Origin: Epiperipatus broadwayi
Lineage: Eukaryota; Onychophora; Udeonychophora; Euonychophora; Peripatidae
Length of the DNA: 64,000 nucleotides
Reading direction: 5' to 3'
NCBI GenBank assembly: GCA_028023455.1
Contig: JAQFVV010000181.1
Coordinates: forward strand, 2,382,089 to 2,446,088
The notes under the pieces are model-generated. The model was not told where the DNA came from. It was given only the letters and a program-made list of their open reading frames with translations, and did no database searches. Within the stretch, counting starts at the first letter, position 1; each line of letters starts with the position of its first letter. The position numbers were made by a program, and so were the translations under genes. Below are positions 54,881 through 64,000 of the stretch, piece after piece.

Positions 54881-56090
54881 CATGTGATGTGATGTGATGT
54901 ATTATGGCTTCTCCTTAAACGAAGTCAAGAATATCTCAGCAATTATGCCCAGATAAACCTGTTAGTCACTTTTTTTCCATTCCCCACTCTAAATTTTCCT
55001 ATATTCTGCTCCATCCCATTTCCACAACATAATCTTTGTCAACTCTATGGCCTTTATATTTAAATCTCCCTTATCTTTTCTCAAACCCAGCATAAAAACC
55101 AATAATTCACTTTCTGTATAATCACTTTTTTCATATTTATTCTTCCATAACTTCATTATATGTACCCTTTCTGTTTTCAAGCATTTACATTCAATTAACA
55201 TATGCCTAATATTTTCTATTTCTTTCTTACATAATTTACAAAATAAATCACCCATATTTTTCCATTTACATGTATATTCTCTTGTGGCTAAAGATCCTTC
55301 GAGCTTTAAACAATAAACTACTTTCCTTACTATTATCATATATTGACTCACACCTAATATTCTGTTTATTTCTATATATATTTAAACTCTTTTTACTCTC
55401 CATACTATTTCTCCATCTCTCTAACTCCCTATTCTTTATTAATAAATCTATTCTTTTATCTCATTCCTTACTACTATAAACTCAACAATCCTCTTAACAC
55501 AATCATCCTATCTTTTGTACAAATATACTGATATTAATTCTTTATCCAAATCTTTTGCATACCACATTACCTTTCTCACCCATTTTGTTACCTGCCCTTT
55601 ATGCATAACCTAATTAAAAACTATTTTGGCTATTCTTTTATTATCCATAAACTGCAATCTACTAAACATTTTCATTTTACTTTTTGCATCTCTCATATAA
55701 AAACTTGGCCATCCCATTTCTCCTTGAATTGCCTCCTTTGCTGTCCATACATCTGCATCCAATGCATGTCTTCCTACTTCCCTTTGAGCTTTTTCTAAAT
55801 AATCTAATACTCCTTTACTAACACATACGAATCATTACCATATGTTAATCCTGCTACTACAATTCCCTTCCATATAATTCTAGCTACATCATATTTATTA
55901 TACGAAAACACTGTTAATTTCTTTATCAATCCCTTTCTTTTCTTTGATTCATTTATCGATTTTTTCTCCCATTCATCCAAACAATTTTTCTGATTACTTA
56001 AAATAATTCCCAAATAACTATATCTATTCACCACACTTTACTTAATATCTCTCAATAAAAATTCTACATCTTCTCTTTCTATTAGTAAGG
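54881..56090 (-). pseudogene. LINE relic, minus strand, (ACATC)n tail
   Basis: From right to left the minus strand reads RYSYLGIILSNQKNCLDEWE, KGIVVAGLTYGNDSYVLVKE (55804-56034), typical of the RT thumb and post-RT region (xYxYLGxxL ... LxYGxxS). It then continues in another frame, GRHALDADVWTAKEAIQGEM, and ends in the open frame 54989-55351 with CKLCKKEIENIRHMLIECKC, a C-x2-C...H-x4-C finger, and KIMLWKWDGAEYRKI. The 3' end is GAGAAGCCATAATACATCAC and more CATCA units (plus strand 54882-54902). It is a different family from the RTE and CCHC-LINE copies. Confidence 0.8.
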
Positions 56091-56320
56091 TGACTGTAAT
56101 AATTATTGATTAAAATATTCTCTCAATGAAAAATTTTAACACGACCTCTTAAACTTTACTTCGCTTATGGGATTTATAGTTAAATATTAAACATCAATTA
56201 AGCACAACAATACTTCTTATAATAGAGCATCGCAGCAACAATTTTATAATTAATAAATGTTTGTTTCAAAATAAAATAAACCAGCAAAGAAATATAAGAA
56301 AAAAAAAAAAAAACACGAAT
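56091..56320. other. AT-rich spacer
   Basis: No supported feature. Confidence 0.4.
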
Positions 56321-56321
56321 T

Positions 56322-56965
56322 TTTCTGACATATGAACAAAACAATACTTCCTGATATAGTGAGTATTAAAAATGATATTAATTTACTGGGAATGAATTTT
56401 ACTAGCTTTCCGATTTTACTACTCCAGCTAGACCGACTAATACCCAGCTCATATAATTCTCAAACGAAATTAGTTGCAAATCTTAAGAATTCTTTGAACA
56501 ATAGTGATATGCAGAAACTGGAGCTGCTGTGCAGCCTGTGCAAGACTGGCAATGAAACCCTACAACATATTTTCTTCCACTGTCCCTTCCTTGATCAACT
56601 GCGGGTGAGGATAGTAGCCAATATTCCTCCTAACAGTACAAACGTGCTATCGCTTTCGAGAGCATTCAAAAGCGACATATTTGCAGACCTTAGAATGGCC
56701 ATTTTCATCTTCTTCTCAATTTGGTTCACAAGGTGCACGATTGTGTTCAAACCGACAGACCTCAGCCCTTGGACAGTTTACCTGTAGGAACATGAAGAAG
56801 CTCAGGAGCAGAGATCGACTTCTGGCTCCGGAAAGACTGCACAGAGAAACCTGGACGAATAATAAACTCAGAGATCTTTCTCTCCAGTTCATGTTTCTAA
56901 TCTGTGTATAAATTCAATGTAACCTTAACAGATTTCATGAATAAATTCGTTTTTTCTTAATAAAA
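56322..56965 (+). pseudogene. CCHC-LINE C-terminal fragment
   Basis: The frame 56332-56784 carries LLQLDRLIPSSYNSQTKLVA, LLCSLCKTGNETLQHIFFHC (C-x2-C-x8-H-x4-C finger), then DIFADLRMAIFIFFSIWFTR. A frame shift gives NMKKLRSRDRLLAPERLHRE, TWTNNKLRDLSLQ to 56911. Same domain order as the LINE at 11.4-13.0 kb (finger, then DVRLEIFMNYALW, then DRLITRATWEKVGS) but diverged. The tail is AATAAATTCGTTTTTTCTTAA plus A8. Confidence 0.75.
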
Positions 56966-57654
56966 AAAATAGTAATAATAAAAGCAATATTATAAAAGAG
57001 GCAAATGTTTTAATCAATAATTGTCACAACCCTCTGGTTAATTCATTTTAAAGAAAAAGATATTGAAATTTAATAAGTTTCTTAAAAGAAGAGAACATTA
57101 TTTCTCTTAAAGAGTATAAAGACAACATTGATTTGCATTGCTTGATAAAGTTGTTTATCTTGAAAAAATATATCAGCAAATAAATTCTATTAAGTTTGAA
57201 AGATCTAGCTGATAATTATGGTCGATGCTTTTTGGAGTACTGTAATGACATTTTTGTCCTTTAGCTTTAAATCATTTTTTTGCAGCTATCTTTAATATTA
57301 TTTTGCTTGTCTTATATTCATTTAATGACGAAACTTAGAAATGATATAAAATTTGATTTAGTAGTTTAAAAAAATCTGAAAATGTTACTAATTCACAGAG
57401 AAGACTATAAACGAGTCAACAAGAGTTTAGATGATCTTTGATTGGTTGATTCTTTGAAACTTGAGTACATAAACAAACTTTCAAATTCTTCTTTAATTGG
57501 TGTTAATAATGGAATGAGTGGTGTAATATTTCATAGTTTTATTAATATTTTTGATTATTTTTTTTACAAAATATTTATGTAGTAAATATTAAATAAGAAA
57601 TGTATTCAAGGTTTCACTTAAATTTTTTAAAAGTATGTTTCATTTTAAGAACTA
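56966..57654 (+). other. AT-rich region with possible PLE N-terminal scrap
   Basis: 57060-57165 matches 53695-53800 in inverse orientation, a dispersed repeat. The frame LKRREHYFS, then LLDKVVYLEK, recalls upstream PLE coding but is too broken to confirm. The remainder has nothing recognisable. Confidence 0.35.
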
Positions 57655-57710
57655 TCTTAATATATATATATGAGCACTTATTGCAGATATGTGTAGAGAT
57701 GATAATCTGG

Positions 57711-57754
57711 ACCAGCTGATGATTGCTGGTTTAGCATGAAATACTTATATTGGT
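57711..57754 (+). ncRNA. Hammerhead ribozyme, family A
   Basis: Stem I ACCAG/TTGGT (one G-U), core CTGATGA, stem II TGCT-GGTTT-AGCA, GAAA, stem III ATACTTAT (3 bp), A before the cut. Core intact. Confidence 0.7.
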
Positions 57755-58158
57755 GATTATTTGTCTTTTTGATATATATATATGTTCAAGATTATCAGTG
57801 TTATGAGATAGAGTGGTGAGTGGTGGGTCGTGTGAAAGTCTGTGCCTATACACCGTAGGTATTACATATATTGATACACGTATAAAATTAGCCTGTATTT
57901 TAGTTATTACATAGTAGAGATGTCTGCCCAGACCTTGTATATGTATTAAATGGACTATGTCCTATACGTGAGGGATCAAATTGACTTTAGGTCAACGTGG
58001 GTGTGACAAGAATATTGGCCTCACGGTGGCCTTTGAATGTTCCATCATCAGATTTTTATAGACGTTTGAAGAGTTGGCGTGAGGAGTGAATTGAAGCCTG
58101 TCCATCTTAATATATATCTGAGCGCTTATTGCCTATATGTGTAGAGATGATAATCTGG

Positions 58159-58202
58159 ACCAACTAATGAGTGCTGGTTTAGCATGAAATATATATATTG
58201 GT
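58159..58202 (+). ncRNA. Hammerhead relic, family A (G5 lost)
   Basis: Core is CTAATGA (essential G5 changed to A); stem II, GAAA, an AU-only stem III (ATATATAT) and TTGGT are otherwise present. Predicted inactive. Confidence 0.7.
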
Positions 58203-58310
58203 GATTATTTATCTTTTCGACATATATGCGTTCAAGTGTATCAGTGTTATGAGATAGAGTGGAGAGTTGTGGATTGTGTGAACGTCTGTGCTCATATACC
58301 CTATATATAA

Positions 58311-58520
58311 TCCAAATTAAGAAAATTGTCTTAATAATTAATTATTCTTTCACATTTAAACAAACATTTTATTAACTTACTTTTTTATATTAGTGTTATA
58401 ACAATCAGACAATAGTTAAGTACTTCACATTATTACTTTTTTTATTTGGAAAGTTCACGTTTGATTTTTTTGAAAGATTTTCCTTTATAAATTTATATTT
58501 TCAAACAAAGTTAAAATGGA
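58311..58520. other. AT-rich spacer
   Basis: No supported feature. Confidence 0.4.
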
Positions 58521-58523
58521 TTT

Positions 58524-59035
58524 AAATAATATTTAATTTATAAAGCGCAAACAGTATTTGAAATTAAACTGAGAGACTGCAAACCTCTCGCGCATATTAG
58601 CCAATCAGGTGTTATTAATAGCGATCAAATCGTAAATACAAGACAGAGAATTTAACACGAAGAGGGCGAGAGGTTTGCAGTCTCAGTTTAATTTCAAATA
58701 CTGTTTGTGCTTTATAAATTAAATATTATTTACATACGTTACTGCAAGTTATAACATCTAAAAACTACTGCATAGTAAATCGTAGGATTTCATGTTGTAT
58801 GTTTGTAATTTAAACTCAGTGAATTAAATATGAATATGTTTGAAGATTCACGCTTTCAAATCTAAGTACTGTACTTCAGACTGGCTTGAATATATAGAAA
58901 GACAAGTAAAGAGGAGGGTGGACACCCTCTTCTTGTTAAATTTTCTGTCTTGTATTTACGATTTGATCGCTATTAATAACACCTGATTGTCTAATAAGCC
59001 AAGCGGTTTGCAGTCTCTCAGTTTAATTTCAAATG
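58524..59035. repeat. Compound foldback
   Basis: Arms 58524-58592 and 58668-58733 are reverse complements (AAAGCGCAAACAGTATTTG, GACTGCAAACCTCTCGC). A further inverted copy of the centre (58556-58668) is at 58925-59032 (TGTCTTGTATTTACGATTTG, then TTTGCAGTCTCTCAGTTTAA). The three-part arrangement of arm, inverted arm and inverted centre is the same as at 2.4-3.3 and 39.9-40.5 kb. No ribozyme core is visible. Confidence 0.8.
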
Positions 59036-59334
59036 GATTTGTTGATTCATAATATTGAAAGAAGATGTTAATGCTAAAAATTAAAATATTGAGCTACTAA
59101 ATCAGATTGCCATTAGGTGGGATGGTGAGAAAATGTAATATGGAAAGACTATTTACTGGTTGCAATATTAAAAGTTAAAAGACCAAATTTATAACCAAAA
59201 TTCTCAGAAAATATATTAAAAAATTTACTCACAATGAGGATCTTAAAATGTATTCTTCAGCAACTATCTCTTTACAGACATTTGCTAATATAAAGATGTA
59301 AAAAGAAAACCATTCATTAAGGCTTATGATTAAT
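59036..59334. other. AT-rich spacer
   Basis: No supported feature. Confidence 0.4.
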
Positions 59335-59691
59335 TTTGGATAAACCTATTACCACAATGTCAGTATTGTTGCAAAATGGATCGAATTGAATTTGGTTTTA
59401 GAAGTTTTACAATAAGTTCATCATTTGATATCATTAATAAAATAAATGATGCTAAAATTAGTGATGAATTCAGAATGGCTTCTTTTGATATCACATAACT
59501 CCAAGATTGAATAAGTACAATTTTGTCCATAAAGAGCATTCAACACTTTTTGAAAGATAGATTCAATTTACCATGGACATATATGGAAAAATAATAATTT
59601 GTTTGTTAAATAATGACATTATCTTTGCAATGACTACAAGCAAACCCATGGATTGTCTCTTAATTGTATTATCTGTTATTTATCTGCTGGC

Positions 59692-59801
59692 CAAGCATTC
59701 TTAGCCGAGAGGTCATCACAGCCACCTTGCAAGCAAGTAGTTGGTTTCAGACGTTTGTGGGTTCATGTCCCCGGTCAATGCTATGACATATGGAAAAAAA
59801 A
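59692..59801 (+). repeat. tRNA-derived SINE
   Basis: GCATTCTTAGCCGAGAGGTC, anticodon arm CCTTGCAAGCAAG, long variable region, T-arm GGGTTCATGTCCC, end TCAATGCTATGACATATGG and A8. Inserted into PLE RT sequence. Confidence 0.8.
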
Positions 59802-60094
59802 GATTATTCACTCTTTTTAGCTATTAATAAGGGCACCATATACATTAAATGTGTAAATAATGTTTTTATAAGCTTCTTTAGATAATATTTAACAATTTAA
59901 ATAAAATCCCGAAATTAAATGGATGAAAAAAGAGAAAGACATTAATATATTTATTTTTTTATATATTTAAATTAGAAAGACAATAGAATGGGGTGCATTA
60001 CCAGGTGCATATAAAGCTGTTTAGTATTAGGGATTATTTGCATCTGTTTAAAAATTCCATTTTTTTATAAAATGGCAAGTTTGAATCCCCCCTA

Positions 60095-60180
60095 TTTTTT
60101 CATATGTCAAATGCATTGACCTGGAAGCGAACCGGGGCAGCTGCTTGGAAGGCAGCTATGCTAACCACTAGGCCATCAAA
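60095..60180 (-). repeat. tRNA-Gly-derived SINE, minus strand
   Basis: Minus strand: GATGGCCTAGTGGTTAGC, GCTGCCTTCCAAGCAGC (anticodon loop with UCC), B box GGTTCGCTTCC, TCAATGC, ATTTGACATATG and A6. Closest to tRNA-Gly(UCC) together with the copy at 35.3 kb. Confidence 0.85.
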
Positions 60181-61081
60181 CCCCTTTTATTTAGAAATTC
60201 AAAACTTTGCAAATTTGAATCAGAAAAAATTAAAATATTTTAATCAGAGTTAGATATTTTAAAATCATGCCTGATAAGTAATTATGAAAGTGTGCATTCA
60301 TGGAAACATAAAAATGTAAGAAAACCTATTAGAAACCATGGATTAACATACTCTATAGTCCTAATTTGCATAGAAAAATGATTTCAGTTAGAAATTATAA
60401 GGAGTGCAATGTTAGTTTTCGATTAATTTTATTTTCAAAGAGACCAATAAATAAACAATGAGCACCTCTCTGAGGAGTGCCAGAGCATGAAACCATGGTC
60501 AGAGGTTTTTGGGGGGTCCTGACAGAGATATTTTAAATGCTTTCTCTAGCTAAGCATTTATCACAAAGCTTGTTGAGGAATTGACAATCCTCATTGTTTA
60601 TAACTTACAAGCTTAAGAGAATAGGGTCATGTGATCTATGATTCTTATTTAGACCAATTTATGTTTCTAAAGATAAGCTTGAAACTAATAATAAAGCAGA
60701 GTTAGTTTATGCTCTGGATTGCTAAATTTGTATTGTTGGATATTATGGGAAGACACAAACTAATTTAAAGGCTACAATAGCTTAGCATGTTTATCTATGT
60801 AATACATACAATCTGCATTTTTTTGAATATGAAAAGAAAACTGGCTCGAAACTATTTGTTATATATATGTATAAGAACCTTGACATATAATTAATTTTTA
60901 AAAAAATGTGTTAATGTTAGGTTTAATAGCATTCCTGTAAATAAGAATCGATGTTTCAATCTATAAAGAGTCTACAATTAATTTTTTAAAAAAATTTTTA
61001 ATGTAAGAGCCAATAAAATTTCTCTTTTCAACAATTGGAAGCTGTAAAGTCACCAACCAAGGCAGCAGTTGGTGGCCGAAG

Positions 61082-62230
61082 GTGGAGGGTGCTAAGAATC
61101 CCCTGATTGCGGACCCAGGCTGCCATTTGATGATGACTTTTTATTTAGGTACTTACAACTGCAGATCACTTTCATGTGAAGGAAGATTGCAAGAATTAGA
61201 AGAAGAACTGTCTTATATTAAATGGGACATTATTGGACTTTGTGAAGTTAGAAGAAAAGGTGAAGAGACAATTGATTTAAAAAGTGGACATATACTCTAT
61301 TATAAAGGCACAAATATTGGAAATACAAGTGGAGTAGGATTTATTATAAATAAAAAATGGAAGAACAATATTGTGGAGATTGATGATGTATCGGACAGAG
61401 TGGCAAGATTAGTTATACAACTTAATAGCAGATACCAAATGCAGATAATTCAGGTTTATGCCCCAACAAGTGCTCATAGTGACGAAGTAGTAGAAGATTT
61501 TTATATGGATGTACAAAAGGGTTTTGATCAGAGTAAACAACATTTTAAAATTGTTATGGGAGACTTTAATGCTAGAATTGGTAAACAAATGAAAGATGAA
61601 AGTGCTGTAGGCAATTTTGGTTATGGTAATAGAAATGAGAGAGGACATAGACTTGTGGAGTTTGCAGAAAAAGAAAAACTTTATATTATGAATTCTTTTT
61701 TTGAGAAAAATGTTAAAAGGAAATGGACATGGAAGCATCCAAATGAAGGTACAGCAGAATTGGAATATATTTTGACTAACAGGAAATACATATTTCAAGA
61801 TTGTAATGTTCTTAATAAATTTAACACAGGAAGTGATCATCAATTAGTAATATGTAAGATACGTGTTAATGTAAAACTAGAGAGACAAAAATTATTAAGA
61901 AAAACAACATTTACGGTTGATATTCCTAATCTTCAAAAATATTCTAATGAATTTAAATTAGAACTTACAAATCGGTTTCAAGTATTAGTAGATTTTGAAC
62001 ATGATTCAGATTTGAATGAAATTAATATGAAAATAACTGATACACTTTTAAAAACTGCAACAAAGATAGCTGGTAGAAAAAAGCAGCAATTGACCAATAA
62101 AATTTCTACTGAGACTAGAGGATTTATGAAGAAAAGAAGGAATATGAAGATATACAAAAATGATGCATTAAAAAGGATTGAATATCTCGAATTTTGTAAA
62201 ATGGTGGGAAAAGAGTTGAAAATGATATAA
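61082..62230 (+). CDS. RTE endonuclease portion (APE-like), broken after
   Basis: Open for 382 codons. The true start may be Met17-Met18 (61130), directly before FYLGTYNCRSL, the usual nuclease start. Catalytic motifs of the APE/DNase I-like LINE endonuclease: GTYNCRS (residues 23-29), the E of GLCEVRRKGEE (near 55), QVYAPTSAHSDE (about 125-136), GDFNARIG (160-167), LEYIL (near 232) and SDHQLV (251-256). All the key Asp, Asn, Glu and His residues are there. The enzyme nicks target DNA to prime reverse transcription. The frame leaves the ancestral one at about codon 376. Its best-known host relative by domain is the craniofacial development protein 2 type sequence derived from BovB. Confidence 0.9.
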   Translation: MEGAKNPLIADPGCHLMMTFYLGTYNCRSLSCEGRLQELEEELSYIKWDIIGLCEVRRKGEETIDLKSGHILYYKGTNIGNTSGVGFIINKKWKNNIVEIDDVSDRVARLVIQLNSRYQMQIIQVYAPTSAHSDEVVEDFYMDVQKGFDQSKQHFKIVMGDFNARIGKQMKDESAVGNFGYGNRNERGHRLVEFAEKEKLYIMNSFFEKNVKRKWTWKHPNEGTAELEYILTNRKYIFQDCNVLNKFNTGSDHQLVICKIRVNVKLERQKLLRKTTFTVDIPNLQKYSNEFKLELTNRFQVLVDFEHDSDLNEINMKITDTLLKTATKIAGRKKQQLTNKISTETRGFMKKRRNMKIYKNDALKRIEYLEFCKMVGKELKMI

Positions 62231-63958
62231 GAAAGTATAACTGTGAACTAGCAAGGAAAGCTGTAGAAGAAAATAAAAGTCTCAAGAATGTTAAACAACA
62301 TTTTGGTATTGGTAGGAAATTTATATCTCTAATAAGAAAAAAAGATGGAATTATTACTAAAAAGAGAGATGACATCATGAAATTGGTAGAAGATTTTTAT
62401 CAAGAATTATATAGTAATAAAGAACAAGTACCTCCTATATCTATTACATCTTCCGAATTGCCCAGAATTTTAAATGAAGTCGTGAGACATGCAATTAAAT
62501 GTATGAAGAAAGGAAAGGCTCCAGGTAATGATGGAATTATAATTGATCTATTAAAAGAAGCAGGTGAAGAAATAGAATTTTTTTAGCAAAGTTATATACC
62601 AAATGTCTAAATGATAAAGGTGTACCAGATGATTGGAAGAATGCAATAATAATATTAATATTTAAAAAAGGTGATAAAGAAGATATTAGAAATTACAGAC
62701 CTATTAGCCTTTTATCAGTTTTATATAAAAATGTTACCAAGATAATTACAACTCGTCTACAGAGAACATTGGATTTCCACCAACCAAGAGAACAAGCTGG
62801 ATTTAAAAATGGTTTTAGTACAGTAGATCATATCCAGGTATTGAGAGAAGTTATAGAAAGGACAAATGAATATGAGTTGTCATTATGTTTTGGATTTGTA
62901 GATTATGAAAAGGCATTTGATTCTATAAACATTTCTTCAGTGATTAAAGCATTGGATCATCAAAGTATAGATCCAGGATATTGTCATATTTTAAAGAATA
63001 TTTATAAAAATGCAACAGCAACAATTAGATTACATAATGATACTGGGAAAGTCAACATTGAGAAAGGTGTAAGACAAAGTAACTCCATATCTCCAAAACT
63101 TTTTACAGCAGTGCTGCAAGAAGTATTTTGTAGATTAAAATGGGAAAGTAAAGGAGTGAAAGTAAATGGAGATTATTTAAGTCATTTAGATTTCACAGAT
63201 TATGTAGTTTTTTTTTTGCAAATAATGCTTCAGAGCTGCAGGAAATGTTGCAGGAGTTATCAGATGAAAGTAGGAAAGTAGGACTAAAGATAAATGTTAA
63301 AAAGACTAAAGTAATGTTTAATCGATTTGCTCAAAATATGAAAATAAAGATTGATTATGATGAATTAGAAGAAGTTAACAGTTACAAATACCTTGGGCAG
63401 ATTATTAATACAGATGGAAACATAATGGAGGAAATTAATCATAGAATTAAACTTGGTTGGAGTGGTTTTGGTATAAATAACTTGATACTAAAAGGAAATA
63501 TGCCTATGTGTTTGAAAAGGAAGGTTTTCAACAAATGTGTTTTACCAGTTCTTACTTATGGATCTGAGACTTGGACACTTAATAAAAGAGCAATACAGAG
63601 ACTTCAGACCACTCAAAGAAGTATGGAGAGATGTATGTTGGGAGTAACAAGAAGAGATCTAAAACGCAATGTATGGGTAAGAGAACAAACAGGTTTTACT
63701 GATCTCATAGAAAAAATTAAAAGATTGAAGTGGAGTTGGGCTGGACAAGTTGCTAGAAGAGATGATAATAGATGGACAATTGAAATTTTAAACTGGATTC
63801 CAAGAGATTGTAAAAGATCCAGAAAAAGACCACATGTGAGATGGATGGATGAAATAAGAAAGTGTGCAGGGGTGGTGTGGAGAAGAGAAGCTAAAGATCG
63901 GAGAAGATGGATTAAACTTGGAGAGACCTTCAGCCTGCAGTGGATTGATAATGGTTGA
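62205..63958 (+). pseudogene. RTE reverse transcriptase and C-terminal domain
   Basis: Spans three frames. 62205-62584: linker and first RT block (AIKCMKKGKAPGNDGIIIDL). 62585-63205: IRNYRPISLLSVLYKNVTK, REQAGFKNGFSTVDHIQVL, FVDYEKAFDSI (motif A, D at 62901), GVRQSNSISPKLFTAVLQEV (motif B, with SN for the usual GD/GC), HLDFTDYVVFF (motif C: the second catalytic Asp is Tyr, so the enzyme is dead). 63218-63958: KVGLKINVKKTKVMFN, VNSYKYLGQIIN, LPVLTYGSETWTLNKRAIQR, LKWSWAGQVARRDDNRWTIE, RPHVRWMDEIRKCAGVVWRR to TAG at 63956. Domain order is that of RTE/BovB proteins. Confidence 0.9.
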
Positions 63959-64000
63959 AGATGATGATGATGATGATATATTTAATTGTTACATTTTTAT

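Larger units (their letters stand above)
57655..58310 (+). repeat. Head-to-tail dimer of hammerhead family A
   Basis: Starts and stops at nearly the same points of the unit: it begins at ATCTTAATATATATATATG and ends CATATACCCTATATATA. It contains two ribozymes exactly 448 bp apart (57711 and 58159). Shared blocks with the 18-kb array include TGTCTGCCCA(G/T)(A/T)CCTTGTATATG and GGCCTTTGAATGTTCC. One complete monomer plus a partial second unit remain, as expected from reverse transcription of a multimer or a circle. Confidence 0.85.
59335..60960 (+). pseudogene. Penelope-like element relic with two SINEs
   Basis: RT: KMDRIEFGFRSFTISSSFDI, ISDEFRMASFDIT (motif A region, near 59455-59500) and MTTSKPMDCLLIVLSVIYLL (a decayed GxxMG/SPL block) up to 59690. 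A SINE begins at 59692 and a second, inverted SINE lies at 60095-60180. The GIY-YIG part is at 60735-60850: CIVGYYGKTQTNLKATIA then HVYLCNTYNLHFFEYEKKTG with one stop. It is a separate PLE lineage from those with NTGHKILFDN. Confidence 0.75.
61036..63980 (+). mobile_element. Near full-length RTE/BovB LINE
   Basis: A GC-richer 5' leader (about 61036-61130) precedes one long coding region (endonuclease then RT then C-terminal domain) that lacks internal nonsense codons but is split by three frameshifts, at about 62209-62212 (A run), 62578-62584 (T run) and 63207-63217 (T run). It ends 20 bp after the stop in a (GAT)n tail (63959-63976). Lack of nonsense codons shows it was active recently. Two other 3' ends of this family are at 9.65 and 13.38 kb. 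Confidence 0.9.

Noticed and set aside
61409-61843. 144-codon minus-strand open frame
   Set aside because: Antisense shadow of the RTE endonuclease coding region, which has clear catalytic motifs on the plus strand.
1-64000. CRISPR array or prokaryotic operon
   Set aside because: No regular short repeats with unique spacers, no operon-like gene packing or ribosome-binding sites; all recognisable genes are eukaryotic retroelements.

Overview
This is strongly AT-rich eukaryotic DNA, dominated by retroelement relics and long inverted repeats, with almost no host coding sequence visible. There is no operon-like gene packing. Penelope-like elements (PLEs), an RTE/BovB-type LINE, at least three other LINE families, tRNA-derived SINEs and hammerhead ribozyme repeats point to an invertebrate animal. 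A chelicerate or other arthropod would fit the RTE/BovB protein, but the sequence alone does not settle the phylum.

Layout. 0-8 kb: unrecognised GC-richer DNA, PLE 3' fragments, a hammerhead-bearing foldback (2.4-3.3 kb) and a PLE relic (6.6-7.7 kb). 8-18 kb: an inverted RTE 3' end, a CCHC-LINE (11.4-13.0 kb) and three PLE relics (13.5-18.1 kb). 18-28.3 kb: hammerhead repeats as a head-to-tail array, as tandem-inverted dimers and as foldbacks, plus an APE-LINE relic and a CCHC-LINE fragment. 29.4-31.1 kb: a GC- and CpG-richer segment that looks like a promoter and first coding exon (ATG plus 13 nt, then a good splice donor), with a possible second exon 0.9 kb downstream. 31-39 kb: mostly featureless AT-rich DNA with short SINEs. 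39-45 kb: nested foldbacks, a small LTR retrotransposon with 583-bp LTRs and only 140 bp inside, and a hammerhead foldback. 45-49 kb: a 5'-inverted LINE with a 15-bp target-site duplication, then a near-perfect 0.9-kb PLE palindrome. 49-60 kb: decayed LINEs, a hammerhead dimer, a foldback and a PLE relic carrying two SINEs. 61-64 kb: a nearly full-length RTE/BovB LINE.

The most interesting signal is a set of three sequence-unrelated repeat families that each encode a type I hammerhead ribozyme with a very short, often loopless stem III. Family A forms head-to-tail arrays with a 448-450 bp ribozyme spacing and carries a Pol III B-box-like motif. Family B is a foldback with one ribozyme in each arm. 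Family C is a tandem dimer of ~117-bp units that is itself inverted. About ten copies keep the conserved core and a permitted cleavage triplet. The architecture resembles Sm-alpha SINEs, Penelope hammerheads and animal retrozymes, so these may be non-autonomous elements whose RNA cuts itself into unit-length monomers.
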